NCBI RefSeq assembly: GCF_003044185.1
Contig: NZ_PYYB01000002.1
Location: 248,001-312,000, forward strand
Length of the DNA stretch: 64,000 nucleotides
Source of the DNA: Paraconexibacter algicola
GTDB lineage: Bacteria; Actinomycetota; Thermoleophilia; Solirubrobacterales; Solirubrobacteraceae
Reading direction: 5' to 3'
The notes under the pieces are model-generated. The model ran no database searches. It had not been told where the DNA came from and worked only from the letters and a program-made list of their open reading frames with translations. Below, piece by piece: positions 1 to 10,004 of the stretch (position 1 is the stretch's first letter; each line of letters opens with the position of its first letter). A program made the position numbers and the translations under genes.

Positions 1-424
1 TGTTCGGCACGCTGCCCAGCAGGAAGCGCGCCGCGCCGGTCATGCCCTTGTTGCCGACGACGATCAGGTCGGCCCCCTGCTCGTCGGCGATCCTCAGGAT
101 GGCGTCCGCCGCCTCGCCCTCGCGCGCCAGCGGCGTCACGACCGGGATGTCGTACTCGGCGACGCTCGCCACGTCGGCCTCGAGGCCGGCGAGCGCGTCG
201 CCGCGCGGGCCGACCGGGCGGGCGACGTCGGCGGGCAGGCCCGCCGGGCTGCGGTCCTCGAGCGTCGGCTCGTACGCGGTGGCGGAGTCCCGGGGCTCCT
301 TGCCGTAATAGGCGCGGACGATCAGCAGCTCGGCCCCGGTCACGGCGGCCAGCTCGGCGGCCTCGCGCACCGCCTCGCGCGCGGTGGGCGACCCGTCGGT
401 CCCGACGACGATCTTCTTCGGCAT
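1..424 (-). CDS. Universal stress protein (UspA family), 3' end outside window
   Basis: The minus-strand frame begins MPKKIVVGTDGSPTAREAV and runs off the window edge, leaving 141 codons. The opening beta strand followed by a DGS loop is typical of the Usp fold. The stretch VVGNKGMTGAARFLLGSVPN near the edge is the family's ATP-binding G-2x-G-9x-G(S/T) loop, so this is probably an ATP-binding Usp involved in stress survival. There is no Shine-Dalgarno sequence. A TAGGGT hexamer lies six bases before the ATG, suggesting a leaderless transcript. It lies downstream of clpX on the same strand, but a hairpin separates the two. Family assignment is firm; the exact role is unknown. Confidence 0.88.
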   Translation of the reverse strand, partial: MPKKIVVGTDGSPTAREAVREAAELAAVTGAELLIVRAYYGKEPRDSATAYEPTLEDRSPAGLPADVARPVGPRGDALAGLEADVASVAEYDIPVVTPLAREGEAADAILRIADEQGADLIVVGNKGMTGAARFLLGSVPN

Positions 425-430
425 GGCGCA

Positions 431-456
431 ACCCTACCCCCGGCCCGCAGGCCGGG
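431..456 (-). promoter_or_regulatory. -10 element of the Usp gene beside the clpX terminator hairpin
   Basis: TAGGGT (436 to 431 on the minus strand) ends six bases before the Usp ATG. Just upstream, 439-456 folds into a 7-bp GC stem (CCCGGCC/GGCCGGG) with a CGCA loop. It can end clpX transcription and would overlap the Usp -35 region. Inferred from sequence only. Confidence 0.5.
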
Positions 457-492
457 ATGAGAGCCGCGTCACAGGCCGCCCGCGGGGCGGCG

Positions 493-1764
<1,272 letters not shown>

Positions 1765-1806
1765 GCTCTCTCTCCCTCGCGGTGACGGCGGGCGGGTGCC
1801 CCGGAG

Positions 1807-2391
1807 CTAGTGCTCCGAGATCACCCGGTCGATGATCCCGTAGGCGGCGGCCTCTTCGGAGGACATGAAGTAGTCGCGCTCGGTGTCGTTCTTCACCTTC
1901 TCCAGGCTCTGCCCGGAGTGGTGGGCGATGATCTCGTCGAGCTTCGCGCGCAGGTCGATGACCTCCTTCGCGTGGATCTCGATGTCGGTCGCCTGGCCCT
2001 GGAAGCCGGAGGAGACCTGGTGGATCATGACCTTGGAGTTCGGCAGCGCCATGCGCTTGCCCTTGGCGCCGCCGGAGAGCAGCAGGGCCCCCATCGACAT
2101 CGCGATGCCGACGCAGATCGTCGACACGTCGGGCTTGATGAACTGCATCGTGTCGTAGATGGCGAGGCCCGCGTACACGGAGCCACCCGGCGAGTTGATG
2201 TACAGCGAGATGTCCTTGTCCGGATCCTCGCTCTCCAGGTGCAGGAGCTGCGCGACGATCAGGTTCGCGATCTGGTCGTCCACGGGCGTGCCGAGGAAGA
2301 TGATGCGCTCGCTGAGCAGACGGCTGTAGATGTCGAAGGCACGCTCGCCTCGCGACGTCTGCTCCACGACCATGGGGACAAGGGGACTCAT
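1807..2391 (-). CDS. clpP: ATP-dependent Clp protease proteolytic subunit ClpP
   Basis: 194 residues. The serine-protease triad is readable: Ser99 in AMSMGA, His124 in VMIHQ, and Asp173 in ERDYF. It forms the tetradecameric chamber that degrades proteins delivered by ClpX. The GAGGA Shine-Dalgarno sequence sits directly before ATG. A single clpP copy is visible here, whereas many actinobacteria carry clpP1-clpP2 in tandem; a second copy could lie elsewhere. It is followed by clpX and preceded by tig with a 173-bp gap that holds a candidate promoter. Confidence 0.97.
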   Translation of the reverse strand: MSPLVPMVVEQTSRGERAFDIYSRLLSERIIFLGTPVDDQIANLIVAQLLHLESEDPDKDISLYINSPGGSVYAGLAIYDTMQFIKPDVSTICVGIAMSMGALLLSGGAKGKRMALPNSKVMIHQVSSGFQGQATDIEIHAKEVIDLRAKLDEIIAHHSGQSLEKVKNDTERDYFMSSEEAAAYGIIDRVISEH

Positions 2392-2466
2392 GTTCCTCGC
2401 TTCTGTTTCGCTCGTACCACCGGAATCCTCCCGCCGGTCGACGAGATTCTGCGTTCCGATCGGATC

Positions 2467-2472
2467 AGCCTA
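2467..2472 (-). promoter_or_regulatory. Candidate clpP promoter -10 (TAGGCT)
   Basis: In the 173-bp tig-clpP gap (2392-2564) the minus strand carries TAGGCT about 75 bases before clpP. It fits the TANNNT -10 seen elsewhere in the window and would let clpPX be transcribed apart from tig. No clear -35 is seen. Confidence 0.35.
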
Positions 2473-2564
2473 GCAACGGGCCACCGGCGGTCTGGCAGCC
2501 CTGTCATCGGCCCGGACCGGCCGGGACTGAAGTCCGCTGGCGCGGGCGGTCCCGCCGCCGCGTC

Positions 2565-3917
2565 TCAGGCGTCGGCGGAGGCGTCCGGCTCGTCGGCCGG
2601 GGCGGGCACCGGGGTGGCGTGCTCGACGAGGAAGTCGAGCGCCTGGCGCTGCGCCAGGTCGTCCTTGATCTCCGCCAGGCGGCCCTGCTGCTCGAGCTTG
2701 TCGCGGAGCTTCTCAACCGCCATCTTCTCCTGCGCGGCGCTCGGCCCGAGGACGTCCAGGACGTCGCCGTCGGACGGCTCGATGCCCTCTGCGGCGACGA
2801 CCGCGGCGATCACCGCGTCGCGGCGCAGCGCCTGCTCGGCGTCGGGCTTGGCCTGCTCCAGGACGGCCTCCTCGGACTGGCCGGAGATCTGCATGTACAT
2901 CTCGCGCGAGATGCCCTGGTGGGAGAGCGAGTGGAGCATGCGGTCCCACATCTCGCGGGCGCGCGCCTCGATCAGCGCGTCCGGGACCTCGACGGTCGCG
3001 TTGGCGACGACCGCGTCGAGAACCGCCTCGCGGTACTCGTTCTCCGCCCGCCCCTCGGCGGCCTCGGTGATCTTCTTGCCGAGGTCCTCGCGCAGCTCGG
3101 CGAGCGAGTCGAAGCCGGCGGCGTTCTCGGCGAACTCGTCGTCGAGCTCGGGCAGCTCCTTGGCCTTGACCTCCTTCACGGTCACGGCGAAGACCGCGTC
3201 CTTGCCGGCCAGGTGCTCGGCCTGGTAGTCCTCGGGGAAGGTCAGCTCGACGGACACCTCGTCGCCGGCGGAGGCGCCGGTGAGCTGGTCCTCGAAGCCG
3301 GGGATCAGCTGGCCGGAGCCGAGCTCGATCATCTGGTCGCGACCGGCGCCGCCCTCGAACAGCTCGCCGTCGATCGAGCCCTCGTAGTCCATGACCACGA
3401 AGTCGCCCTCCGCGGCGGCGCGCTCGACGGTCTCCAGGCGCGCCATGCGCTGGCGCAGCTGCTCGACCTCGGCGTCGATCTGGGCGTCGGTGGCCTGCGG
3501 GTCCTTCTTCGGCGCCTCGACGCCCTTGTAGTCGCCCAGCGTGGCCGTCGGGCGCACGCCGATCTCGACGGTGAAGGTCAGCGCCTCCCCGTCGGCGGGC
3601 AGCTCGCCGAGGTCGACCTGCGGCTCGCCGATCGGCACGACGTCGCCGGCGTCCAGCGCCGCGACGTACCAGCGGCTGAGCGAGTCGCGGATGGCCTCGT
3701 CCAGGACGGCCTCGCGGCCGAGCTGCTTGATCACCAGCGCGGGCGGCACCTTGCCCTTGCGGAAGCCGGGAAGCCGGAAGTCGCGGCCGAGCTTGCGGGC
3801 GGCCTGGTCGACCCGCGCGCTGACCTCCTTCGCGGAGACCTCGGCCTCGATCTTCACCCGGGACTCGGGGAGCTCGGAGACGGTGGCGGTGACAGGGGTG
3901 CTCTTCGTGGCGGCCAT
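2565..3917 (-). CDS. tig: Trigger factor, ribosome-associated chaperone
   Basis: 450 residues. The N-terminal ribosome-binding domain carries the signature GFRKGKVP (near residue 53). A central FKBP-type PPIase domain follows (roughly 150-245; DYEGSIDGELFEGGAG, then a GFEDQL-type segment), then the helical C-terminal chaperone arms and an acidic/Ala-Pro tail. It binds nascent chains at the ribosomal exit tunnel. It is first in the tig-clpP-clpX cluster. The minus strand has TACCTT nine bases before ATG, consistent with a very short or absent leader. Confidence 0.96.
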   Translation of the reverse strand: MAATKSTPVTATVSELPESRVKIEAEVSAKEVSARVDQAARKLGRDFRLPGFRKGKVPPALVIKQLGREAVLDEAIRDSLSRWYVAALDAGDVVPIGEPQVDLGELPADGEALTFTVEIGVRPTATLGDYKGVEAPKKDPQATDAQIDAEVEQLRQRMARLETVERAAAEGDFVVMDYEGSIDGELFEGGAGRDQMIELGSGQLIPGFEDQLTGASAGDEVSVELTFPEDYQAEHLAGKDAVFAVTVKEVKAKELPELDDEFAENAAGFDSLAELREDLGKKITEAAEGRAENEYREAVLDAVVANATVEVPDALIEARAREMWDRMLHSLSHQGISREMYMQISGQSEEAVLEQAKPDAEQALRRDAVIAAVVAAEGIEPSDGDVLDVLGPSAAQEKMAVEKLRDKLEQQGRLAEIKDDLAQRQALDFLVEHATPVPAPADEPDASADA

Positions 3918-3939
3918 GGACCTGACAAGGTACTCGGGA

Positions 3940-4092
3940 ATGGCGTCCCGGCACCCGCTGACCCTCCCCGAGCGCGCGGCGGCGCGGCTGCTCTGCGGCC
4001 CGGTCGGGCACCTCGCGGCCGGTCTCGTGGACTGGGTCGTGCTGCTCTCGCGCTACGCGTGGGCGCGGGCGCGCGGCCGCACGCTCGCCTAG
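3940..4092 (+). CDS. Small conserved-looking protein of 50 residues, function unknown
   Basis: An ATG frame of 50 codons, divergent from tig with a 22-bp gap, starting MASRHPLTLPERAAARLL. It has a hydrophobic middle (GPVGHLAAGLVDWVVLLSRY) and ends in a basic WARARGRT segment, so one amphipathic or membrane-spanning helix with a positive C-terminus is likely. It fills the space between tig and the convergent cyclase gene with no other explanation for the sequence. I do not recognise a named family and give no function. The evidence is composition and position, so the call is moderate. Confidence 0.45.
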   Translation: MASRHPLTLPERAAARLLCGPVGHLAAGLVDWVVLLSRYAWARARGRTLA

Positions 4093-4122
4093 ACGGGCCG
4101 CGTCGTCGCCGGGCCGCGGCGC

Positions 4123-5454
4123 TCAGCGCTCGAGCGCGAACAGCGGCCAGCGGCCGGGGACGCCCTTGAGCTCGTGGTCGCCGCGCGGCTGCCACGCGAG
4201 CCCGGCGCCGACGACCGTGCCGTAGGTCGTGCCGGAGGCGAGCACCTCGTCGGCCGCCGCCAGTGCCGCGACGCGCGCGGCGATGTGGACGGCCATGCCG
4301 CCGACGTCACCGCCGATGCGCTCGCACTCCCCCGTGTGCAGGCCGGCGCGGACCTGGACGCCGAGCGGGCGGACCGCCTCGACGATCGCGGCGGCGCACC
4401 GCACGCCCTGGGACGGGGGCCCGTCGAAGACCGCCAGGAACGCGTCCCCGATCGTCTTGACCTCGCGGCCGCCGTAGCGGTGCAGCTGCGCGCGGACGGC
4501 GGCGTCGTGCTCGGCGAGCAGGTCGCGCCAGCGGCCGTCGCCGATCCGCGACGCGGTCCCGGTGGCGTCGACGACGTCGGTGAAGAGCACGGTCAGCAGG
4601 TCGCGGTGCACCGCCGCGCCGGTGCGCCCGCCGGTGAGGAACTCCTCGACCTCCCCGATCAGGACCTCGCTCTCCCCCGCGGCGGGCAGCGAGTCCTCCC
4701 CGGGCAGCTCGACGAGCCGGGCCCCGTAGATCCGCTCGGCGGCGTAGCGGGAGTGGCGCACGTCGATGAGGCGGTCGGCCGTGCGGTGCAGCACGAGCGT
4801 GGGCACGCGCACGTGCGCGAGCAGCGGCCGCACGTCGACCTCCTGGAAGCGGGCGAGCGCGTCGCGGAAGCGGCCGGGGCTGGCCGACGAGCGCTCGAGC
4901 CGGCCGAGCCACTCGCGCAGGCGGTCGTCGTCGACGTGGCTCGGCGCGATCCGCTCCAGGTTGCCGCCGGTCCCCCACCACTCGAGCAGCTGCGCGCTGC
5001 GCTCCTCGCGCTCCCGGGCGCTCATCGCCCACGTGTAGTCGTCGTCGGCGATCGCCCGGTACATGCACGCGTAGAGGACCAGGCCGCTGATGCGCTCCGG
5101 GTGGGCGACCGCGGTCTGCACGGCCAGCGGCCCGCCCGCCGCGTACGCGAACACGGCGGCGCGCTCGCTGCCGACCGCGTCCAGGACGGCGAGCAGGTCG
5201 CCGATCTCGGTCTCCAGCGGCACGCCGGGCGGCGCCGGGTCCGACAGACCCAGGCCGCGCCGGTCGACGAGGACGATCCGGCAGAAGGAGGACAGGCGCT
5301 GCAGGTAGCGCTGGATCAGCGGCGACTCGAGCAGCACCTCGACGTGCGAGATCAGGCCGGGCAGGAAGACGACGTCGGTGGGACCGTCGCCGACCACGCG
5401 GTACGCGACGGTCGTGTCGCCGTTCGTCGCGTACCGGGTCCCCGAGTCCTCCAC
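4123..5454 (-). CDS. Alpha/beta-hydrolase-like domain fused to a class III nucleotide cyclase
   Basis: 443 residues in two modules. Residues 1-265 are alpha/beta-hydrolase-like (VDRRGLGLSD; hydrophobic core strands). Residues 280-443 are a class III adenylate/guanylate cyclase homology domain (LFTDVVDATG with a metal Asp; VKTIGDAF; a TGECERIGGDVGG segment). The architecture matches mycobacterial Rv1900c-type proteins. The hydrolase nucleophile elbow reads AYAAGGP, so the expected GxSxG serine is alanine and the module is probably a ligand-binding or regulatory domain. The GTG start has TATCCT eight bases upstream and no Shine-Dalgarno sequence. No signal peptide is seen, so it is probably cytoplasmic, making cAMP or cGMP. 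Confidence 0.85.
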   Translation of the reverse strand: MEDSGTRYATNGDTTVAYRVVGDGPTDVVFLPGLISHVEVLLESPLIQRYLQRLSSFCRIVLVDRRGLGLSDPAPPGVPLETEIGDLLAVLDAVGSERAAVFAYAAGGPLAVQTAVAHPERISGLVLYACMYRAIADDDYTWAMSAREREERSAQLLEWWGTGGNLERIAPSHVDDDRLREWLGRLERSSASPGRFRDALARFQEVDVRPLLAHVRVPTLVLHRTADRLIDVRHSRYAAERIYGARLVELPGEDSLPAAGESEVLIGEVEEFLTGGRTGAAVHRDLLTVLFTDVVDATGTASRIGDGRWRDLLAEHDAAVRAQLHRYGGREVKTIGDAFLAVFDGPPSQGVRCAAAIVEAVRPLGVQVRAGLHTGECERIGGDVGGMAVHIAARVAALAAADEVLASGTTYGTVVGAGLAWQPRGDHELKGVPGRWPLFALER

Positions 5455-5487
5455 GGCGCAGAAGGATAGGCGCGGCCGGGCGGGCGC

Positions 5488-6456
5488 TCAGTCCATGGTG
5501 AAGACGATCTTGCCGAAGACGTCCCCGTCGACCATCGCGCGGAAGCCGCGGGCGGCGTCGGCCAGCGGCATCGTCTCCTGGATCACCGGGCGCACCCCGC
5601 TGGTCGCGCACAGCTGCACGAGCCGCGCGAGCTCCTCGCGCGAGCCCATCGTCGAGCCGAGGACCCGCAGCTGCAGGAAGAACACGCGCATCAGCTCCGC
5701 CGAGGGCGCCTCGCCGCTGGTGGCCCCGGAGACGACCAGCGCACCGCCCGGCTTCAGGCTGCGCAGCGAGTGCGCCCAGGTCGCCTCGCCGACCGTCTCG
5801 AGGACCGCGTCCACGCGCTCGGGCAGCCGCGCCCCGATCTCGAAGACGCGGTCGGCCCCGAGCTCCAGCGCGCGGGCGCGCTTCTCCTCGCTGCGCGACG
5901 TCGCCCAGACGCGCACGCCGGCGGCCGCGCCGAGCGCGATCGCCGCGGTCGACACGCCACCGCCCGCACCCTGGACCAGCACCGTCGAGCCCGGCTTGGC
6001 GTCGGCGCGCACGAACAGCATCCGGTAGGCGGTCAGCCACGCGGTCGGCAGGCAGGCCGCGTCCGCGAAGGACAGCTCCGCCGGCTTGGGGATGAGGTTG
6101 GCCCGCGGGACCGCGACCTGCTCGGCGAACGTGCCCGGATGGCGCTCGGACAGCAGCGAGCGGCGCGGGTCGAGCGTCTCCTCCCCGGACCAGGCCGGGT
6201 CGCCGATCACGCCGTGGACGACGACCTCGTTGCCGTCCTCGTCGACCCCGGCGGCGTCACAGCCGAGGATCATCGGCAGCTGCTCGGCCCGCAGGCCGAC
6301 GCCGCGCAGCGACCACACGTCGTGGTGGTTCAGCGACGCGGCCTTCACGGTCACGGTCGTCCAGCCCGCGGGCACCTCGGGCTCCGGGCGCTCCCCCACC
6401 TCCAGGGCGGCGAGCGGGTCGGCGTCGTTGGCGGTGGCGGCGTAGGCGGCGAGCAT
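5488..6456 (-). CDS. Zinc-independent MDR-family oxidoreductase (quinone oxidoreductase-like)
   Basis: 322 residues. A GroES-like N-terminal half (AASLNHHDVWSLRGVG; ILGCDAAG) is followed by a Rossmann NAD(P)H-binding half with QGAGGGVSTAAI and ATSRSEEKR. The four-cysteine structural zinc lobe of alcohol dehydrogenases is absent, which places it among quinone reductase or enoyl reductase-type MDRs. It ends 33 bp upstream of the cyclase fusion gene on the same strand, so cotranscription is possible. TAGGCT lies six bases before ATG, a leaderless arrangement. Substrate unknown. Confidence 0.85.
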   Translation of the reverse strand: MLAAYAATANDADPLAALEVGERPEPEVPAGWTTVTVKAASLNHHDVWSLRGVGLRAEQLPMILGCDAAGVDEDGNEVVVHGVIGDPAWSGEETLDPRRSLLSERHPGTFAEQVAVPRANLIPKPAELSFADAACLPTAWLTAYRMLFVRADAKPGSTVLVQGAGGGVSTAAIALGAAAGVRVWATSRSEEKRARALELGADRVFEIGARLPERVDAVLETVGEATWAHSLRSLKPGGALVVSGATSGEAPSAELMRVFFLQLRVLGSTMGSREELARLVQLCATSGVRPVIQETMPLADAARGFRAMVDGDVFGKIVFTMD

Positions 6457-6487
6457 GGCCCCAGCCTATGAGAGGGTGGGCGCCGAC

Positions 6488-7666
6488 ATGAGCTCGCCCG
6501 AGATCCCCTTCGCCAACTACCAGTACGAGATCTACCTGCGCGGCAGCATGATGAACCAGCGCCCGCGCCGGCCGCTGGACTGGCAGCGCCTGGAGGAGCA
6601 GGCCGCCGCGACGCTCGCCCGCGGCCCCTGGGGCTACATCGCGGGCGGTGCCGGGCGCGGGGACACGATGCGCGCCAACCAGGCGGCGTTCGACCGCTGG
6701 GCGCTGTCGCCGCGGATGCTGCGCGACGTCGCGCAGCGCTCGACCGCGCGGACCGTCCTGGGGACGCCGCTGCCCGCCCCGGTGCTGCTCGCGCCGATCG
6801 GGGTGCAGACGCTCGCCCACCCCGACGGCGAGCTCGCCACCGCGCGTGCGAGCGCCCGCACCGGGGTGCCGCTCGTCACGTCCTCGGCGTCGAGCTTCAC
6901 GTTCGAGGAGATCGCCGAGGCGAGCGGGGACACGCCACGCTGGTACCAGCTGTACTGGCCGAAGGACCGGACGATCGCGACGTCGTTCATCCGGCGCGCC
7001 GAGGCCGCCGGGTACAGCGCGCTGGTCGTCACGCTCGACACCTGGCTGCTCGGCTGGCGGCCGATGGACCTCGACGAGGGGTTCCTCCCGTTCCTGTGGG
7101 GCGAGGGCAACGTCAACTACCTCCAGGACCCCGCGTTCCGGGCGCTCCTGGCCGCCCCGCCCGAGGAGGACATGCAGGCGGCGATCGGGCAGTTCGCGTT
7201 CCAGTTCTCCAACCCGGCGGTCACCTGGGAGGACCTCGCGTTCCTGCGCGAGACCACCGAGCTGCCGATCGTGCTCAAGGGCATCCTGCGCGCCGACGAC
7301 GCGCGGCTGGCCGCCGAGCACGGCGTCGACGGGGTGATCGTCTCCAACCACGGCGGCCGCCAGGTCGACGGGGCGATCGGCGCGCTCGCCGCGCTGCCCG
7401 AGGTCGTGGACGCGGTCGGCGACCGGCTCGAGGTGCTCTTCGACTCGGGCATCCGCGGCGGCTCGGACGCGCTGAAGGCGCTGGCGCTCGGCGCCCGTGC
7501 CGTGCTGCTCGGCCGGCCGTACATGTGGGGGCTGGCGACCGGTGGCGAAGACGGCGTCGTCGACGTCGTGCGGTCGCTGCTGGCCGAGCTCGACCTCGCG
7601 ATGGCCCTCACCGGCCACCGCACGATCGACGACGTCGACCGCAGCGCCCTGGTCGCCACCCCGTGA
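6488..7666 (+). CDS. FMN-dependent alpha-hydroxy-acid oxidase, lactate 2-monooxygenase-like
   Basis: 392 residues from the ATG at 6488, chosen over an upstream in-frame ATG at 6455 because GAGAGGG precedes it and the longer form would overlap the divergent MDR start. The FMN-oxidase fold is clear: [34 protein letters not shown], and the active-site [10 protein letters not shown] with the catalytic His. The later DSGIRGGSD and LGRPYMWG segments bind FMN phosphate. The insert between residues 200 and 235 ([11 protein letters not shown] onward) resembles lactate 2-monooxygenase more than simple lactate oxidase. It probably oxidises L-lactate or a related 2-hydroxy acid. The next gene overlaps its stop by 4 bp. 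Confidence 0.87.
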   Translation: MSSPEIPFANYQYEIYLRGSMMNQRPRRPLDWQRLEEQAAATLARGPWGYIAGGAGRGDTMRANQAAFDRWALSPRMLRDVAQRSTARTVLGTPLPAPVLLAPIGVQTLAHPDGELATARASARTGVPLVTSSASSFTFEEIAEASGDTPRWYQLYWPKDRTIATSFIRRAEAAGYSALVVTLDTWLLGWRPMDLDEGFLPFLWGEGNVNYLQDPAFRALLAAPPEEDMQAAIGQFAFQFSNPAVTWEDLAFLRETTELPIVLKGILRADDARLAAEHGVDGVIVSNHGGRQVDGAIGALAALPEVVDAVGDRLEVLFDSGIRGGSDALKALALGARAVLLGRPYMWGLATGGEDGVVDVVRSLLAELDLAMALTGHRTIDDVDRSALVATP

Positions 7667-8073
7667 GCGGGAGCCCGCCCGCGCACGTCCGCGAGGTCCT
7701 CACAACCACGCGCGTGTGGGCGGTCGTCGGCTGCTCGCCCGACCCGTCACGGGACTCGCACCGGATCGCCGCGCTGCTGCAGTCGCGCGGCTACGAGGTG
7801 ATCCCGGTGAACCCGCGCGAGCGCGAGATCCTCGGACAGCGCGTCTATCCGCGCGTGACCGACATCCCGGCCGCGCGCGGCGTCGAGGTCGTCGACGTGT
7901 TCCGTCGCAGCGAGGACGCGGGCGCCCACGTCGACGAGGCGATCGCGATCGGCGCCCGCGCCGTCTGGCTGCAGCTCGGCGTGGTCGACGAGGCGGCCGC
8001 CGCGCGGGCGACCGCGGCCGGGCTCACGGTCGTGATGGACCGCTGCCCGGCGATCGAGCTGCCACGCCTCTGA
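7663..8073 (+). CDS. CoA-binding domain protein (YccU-like)
   Basis: 136 residues. The GTG start overlaps the previous stop as GTGA, so translation is probably coupled. A single Rossmann-type CoA-binding domain shows [40 protein letters not shown] and a late MDRCPAIE segment with a conserved Cys. Family members bind CoA or acyl-CoA; no reaction is established. Coupling to a hydroxy-acid oxidase hints at a link to acyl or pyruvate metabolism, which is inference. Confidence 0.85.
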   Translation: MSGSPPAHVREVLTTTRVWAVVGCSPDPSRDSHRIAALLQSRGYEVIPVNPREREILGQRVYPRVTDIPAARGVEVVDVFRRSEDAGAHVDEAIAIGARAVWLQLGVVDEAAAARATAAGLTVVMDRCPAIELPRL

Positions 8074-8090
8074 CCCGCCACGGCTCAGTC

Positions 8091-8126
8091 GTGCCGCTCC
8101 GGGGCGCAGCGCGTCCGGGGCGGCAC
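8091..8126. terminator. Hairpin between convergent genes
   Basis: GTGCCGC (8091-8097) pairs with GCGGCAC (8120-8126) around a GC-rich loop in the 63-bp gap between the converging CoA-binding and mug genes. No U tract is present, so this is a weak call. Confidence 0.35.
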
Positions 8127-8136
8127 GGACCGGCCG

Positions 8137-8736
8137 TCAGGTCGCGGGCACGACGCCCGCCTCCACCGCGGCGGCGCGGTAGACCTCCGCGAGCGACTCC
8201 ACGGTGGCGTGCGCGTTCAGGCCGCTGGGGTTGGGCACGACCCACAGCGGCGTCCCGGCGAACGGTCCGTCGAGCCGGTCGGGCTGGCGGCCCGCCTGCG
8301 CACGGCGCTCCCCGAACGCGTCGCGGTACGCGGTGATCCCGGCGATCGCGACCACGGCCGGGCGGCGCTCCCGCACGAGTCCGAGCAGGCGCTCCCCGCC
8401 GGCCCGCAGCTCCTCCGCGGTCAGCTCGTCGGCGCGCGCGGTCGCGCGGCGCACGAGGTTCGTGATCCCCACGCCGCGCTCGACGAGGTGGGCGCGGTCC
8501 GCGTCGGACATGCCGCGCGCCCGGTCGATCTCGTGGGCGGTGATCCCGGCCCGGTGCAGCGCCGGGTAGAAGCGGTTGCCCGGATGGGCGAAGTGCGTCT
8601 GCACCGCCGCGGTCCACAGGCCGGGGTTGATGCCGACGAACAGCAGCCGCAGCCCCGGCCCGAGCAGGTCGGGCACCTCGGTGCCGCGGAAGGCGTCGAG
8701 CTCGGCGCGGGAGAACGAGGGACGGGCGCCCGGCAC
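8137..8736 (-). CDS. mug: G/U mismatch-specific DNA glycosylase (Mug/TDG family)
   Basis: 199 residues. Motif 1 of the Mug/TDG family is intact (FVGINPGLWTA; the Asn is the catalytic water-positioning residue) and motif 2 reads VVPNPSGLNAH. HPGNRFYPALH matches the family substrate-pocket segment. It removes uracil or ethenocytosine from G:U-type mismatches during base excision repair. It lies 5 bp after the TrxR-like flavoprotein gene on the same strand, so it is probably the third gene of the operon starting at the UBP zinc-finger gene. Confidence 0.93.
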   Translation of the reverse strand: MPGARPSFSRAELDAFRGTEVPDLLGPGLRLLFVGINPGLWTAAVQTHFAHPGNRFYPALHRAGITAHEIDRARGMSDADRAHLVERGVGITNLVRRATARADELTAEELRAGGERLLGLVRERRPAVVAIAGITAYRDAFGERRAQAGRQPDRLDGPFAGTPLWVVPNPSGLNAHATVESLAEVYRAAAVEAGVVPAT

Positions 8737-8741
8737 GGCGC

Positions 8742-10004
8742 TCAGGCGCCGTGGAGCTCGGCCAGCCGCCGGTGCGCGAGCGCGACGGCCGCCGCCCCGT
8801 CCCCGACCGCGCCCGCGACCCGCTTGGTGGACCCGGAGCGCACGTCCCCGGCCGCGAACAGGCCCGGCACGAGCGTCTCGAGGTGCAGCGGGTCGCGGTC
8901 CAGCGGCCAGCCGTCCGGGCGTCGCCCGTCACGCAGCAGGTCCGGGCCGGTCAGCAGGTAGCCGGCCGCGTCGGTCGCGACCCCGTGGTGGGAGGCCCAG
9001 CCGGTGCGCGGCGTCCCGCCGATGCAGAGGAACAGCGCGCGGGCCGGGACCTGCTCGGTGGCCCCGTCACGGTGGCGCAGCGTGACCGCGGCGAGCGTGC
9101 CGTCGTCGGCGGCGTGCACCGCCACGACCTCGGTGCGCAGCTGCACGTCGATCAGCGGATGCTCGGCGATCCGGTCGACGAGGTACTGGGACATCGTCGC
9201 GCCGAGCCCCTCACCGCGCACGGCCATGCGCACCCGGGCGCCCGCGTTGCCGAGGTCCATGACCGCCTGCCCGGCGGAGTTGCCCGCCCCGACCACGACG
9301 ACGTCGTCGCCACCGCAGTGGCGGGCTTCGCTACGCCCCGCCCCGTAGTAGACGCCGCGCCCGAGCAGCTCCTCGACGCCCTCGACCTCCAGGCGCCGCC
9401 AGAGCATGCCGGGGGCCGCGATGACGATGTCGGCCGTGACCGCGAGGCCGCCCTCCAGCTCGAGGGTCGTGCGTTCCCCGGGCGCGAAGCGGCTGCCGAC
9501 GACGGGACGCAGGAACGACAGCTCCGCGCCGAAGCCCTCCGCCTGCCGGCCGGCGAGACGCGCGATCTCCGCCCCGCCGATGCCGCCCGGGAAGCCGAAG
9601 AAGTTCTCGATCAGCGAGGTGTGCGAGGCCTGCCCGCCCGGCACGTCGCGCTCGAGCACGACGGTGGACAGCCCGTCGGAGGCGGCGTACACGGCGGCGG
9701 CGAGCCCGGCCGGACCGGCCCCGATCACCGCGAGCTCGTAGTGGTCGCGCGCGGGCGGCGCGGTCATCGCCCACGCCTCGACGAGCCGCTCGACGGTCGC
9801 GCCCGTCACCGTCTCGCCGCCGCAGCGCACGACCGGCAGGGCGACGTCGGCGGGCAGGTCGGCGAGCAGCGCGTCCGCCTCCCCGGACCCCGCCTCGACC
9901 CAGCGGTGCGGCTGCGCGGTGCGGGTGAGGAAGTCGCGCAGGCGATGGTCCTCCGGGTCGTGGCGTCGCCCGACCACGACGACGTCGTCGCGGACGGGGC
10001 TCAT
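8742..10004 (-). CDS. TrxR-like FAD oxidoreductase lacking the CxxC redox pair
   Basis: 420 residues from the ATG at 10004, which overlaps the upstream stop as ATGA; the open frame extends further but overlaps other genes. Residues 1-85 look glutaredoxin/thioredoxin-like. The rest is a two-dinucleotide-fold flavoprotein: ELAVIGAGPAGLAAAVYAA (FAD), FGFPGGIGG, DDVVVVGAGNSAGQAV (NADPH) and GLFAAGDVRSGSTKRV (FAD). At the place of the TrxR active-site CATC there is AGRSEA, so it cannot act as a classical thioredoxin reductase. Known actinobacterial relatives of this type sit beside a UBP-type zinc-finger gene, as here. Electron acceptor unknown. Confidence 0.88.
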   Translation of the reverse strand: MSPVRDDVVVVGRRHDPEDHRLRDFLTRTAQPHRWVEAGSGEADALLADLPADVALPVVRCGGETVTGATVERLVEAWAMTAPPARDHYELAVIGAGPAGLAAAVYAASDGLSTVVLERDVPGGQASHTSLIENFFGFPGGIGGAEIARLAGRQAEGFGAELSFLRPVVGSRFAPGERTTLELEGGLAVTADIVIAAPGMLWRRLEVEGVEELLGRGVYYGAGRSEARHCGGDDVVVVGAGNSAGQAVMDLGNAGARVRMAVRGEGLGATMSQYLVDRIAEHPLIDVQLRTEVVAVHAADDGTLAAVTLRHRDGATEQVPARALFLCIGGTPRTGWASHHGVATDAAGYLLTGPDLLRDGRRPDGWPLDRDPLHLETLVPGLFAAGDVRSGSTKRVAGAVGDGAAAVALAHRRLAELHGA

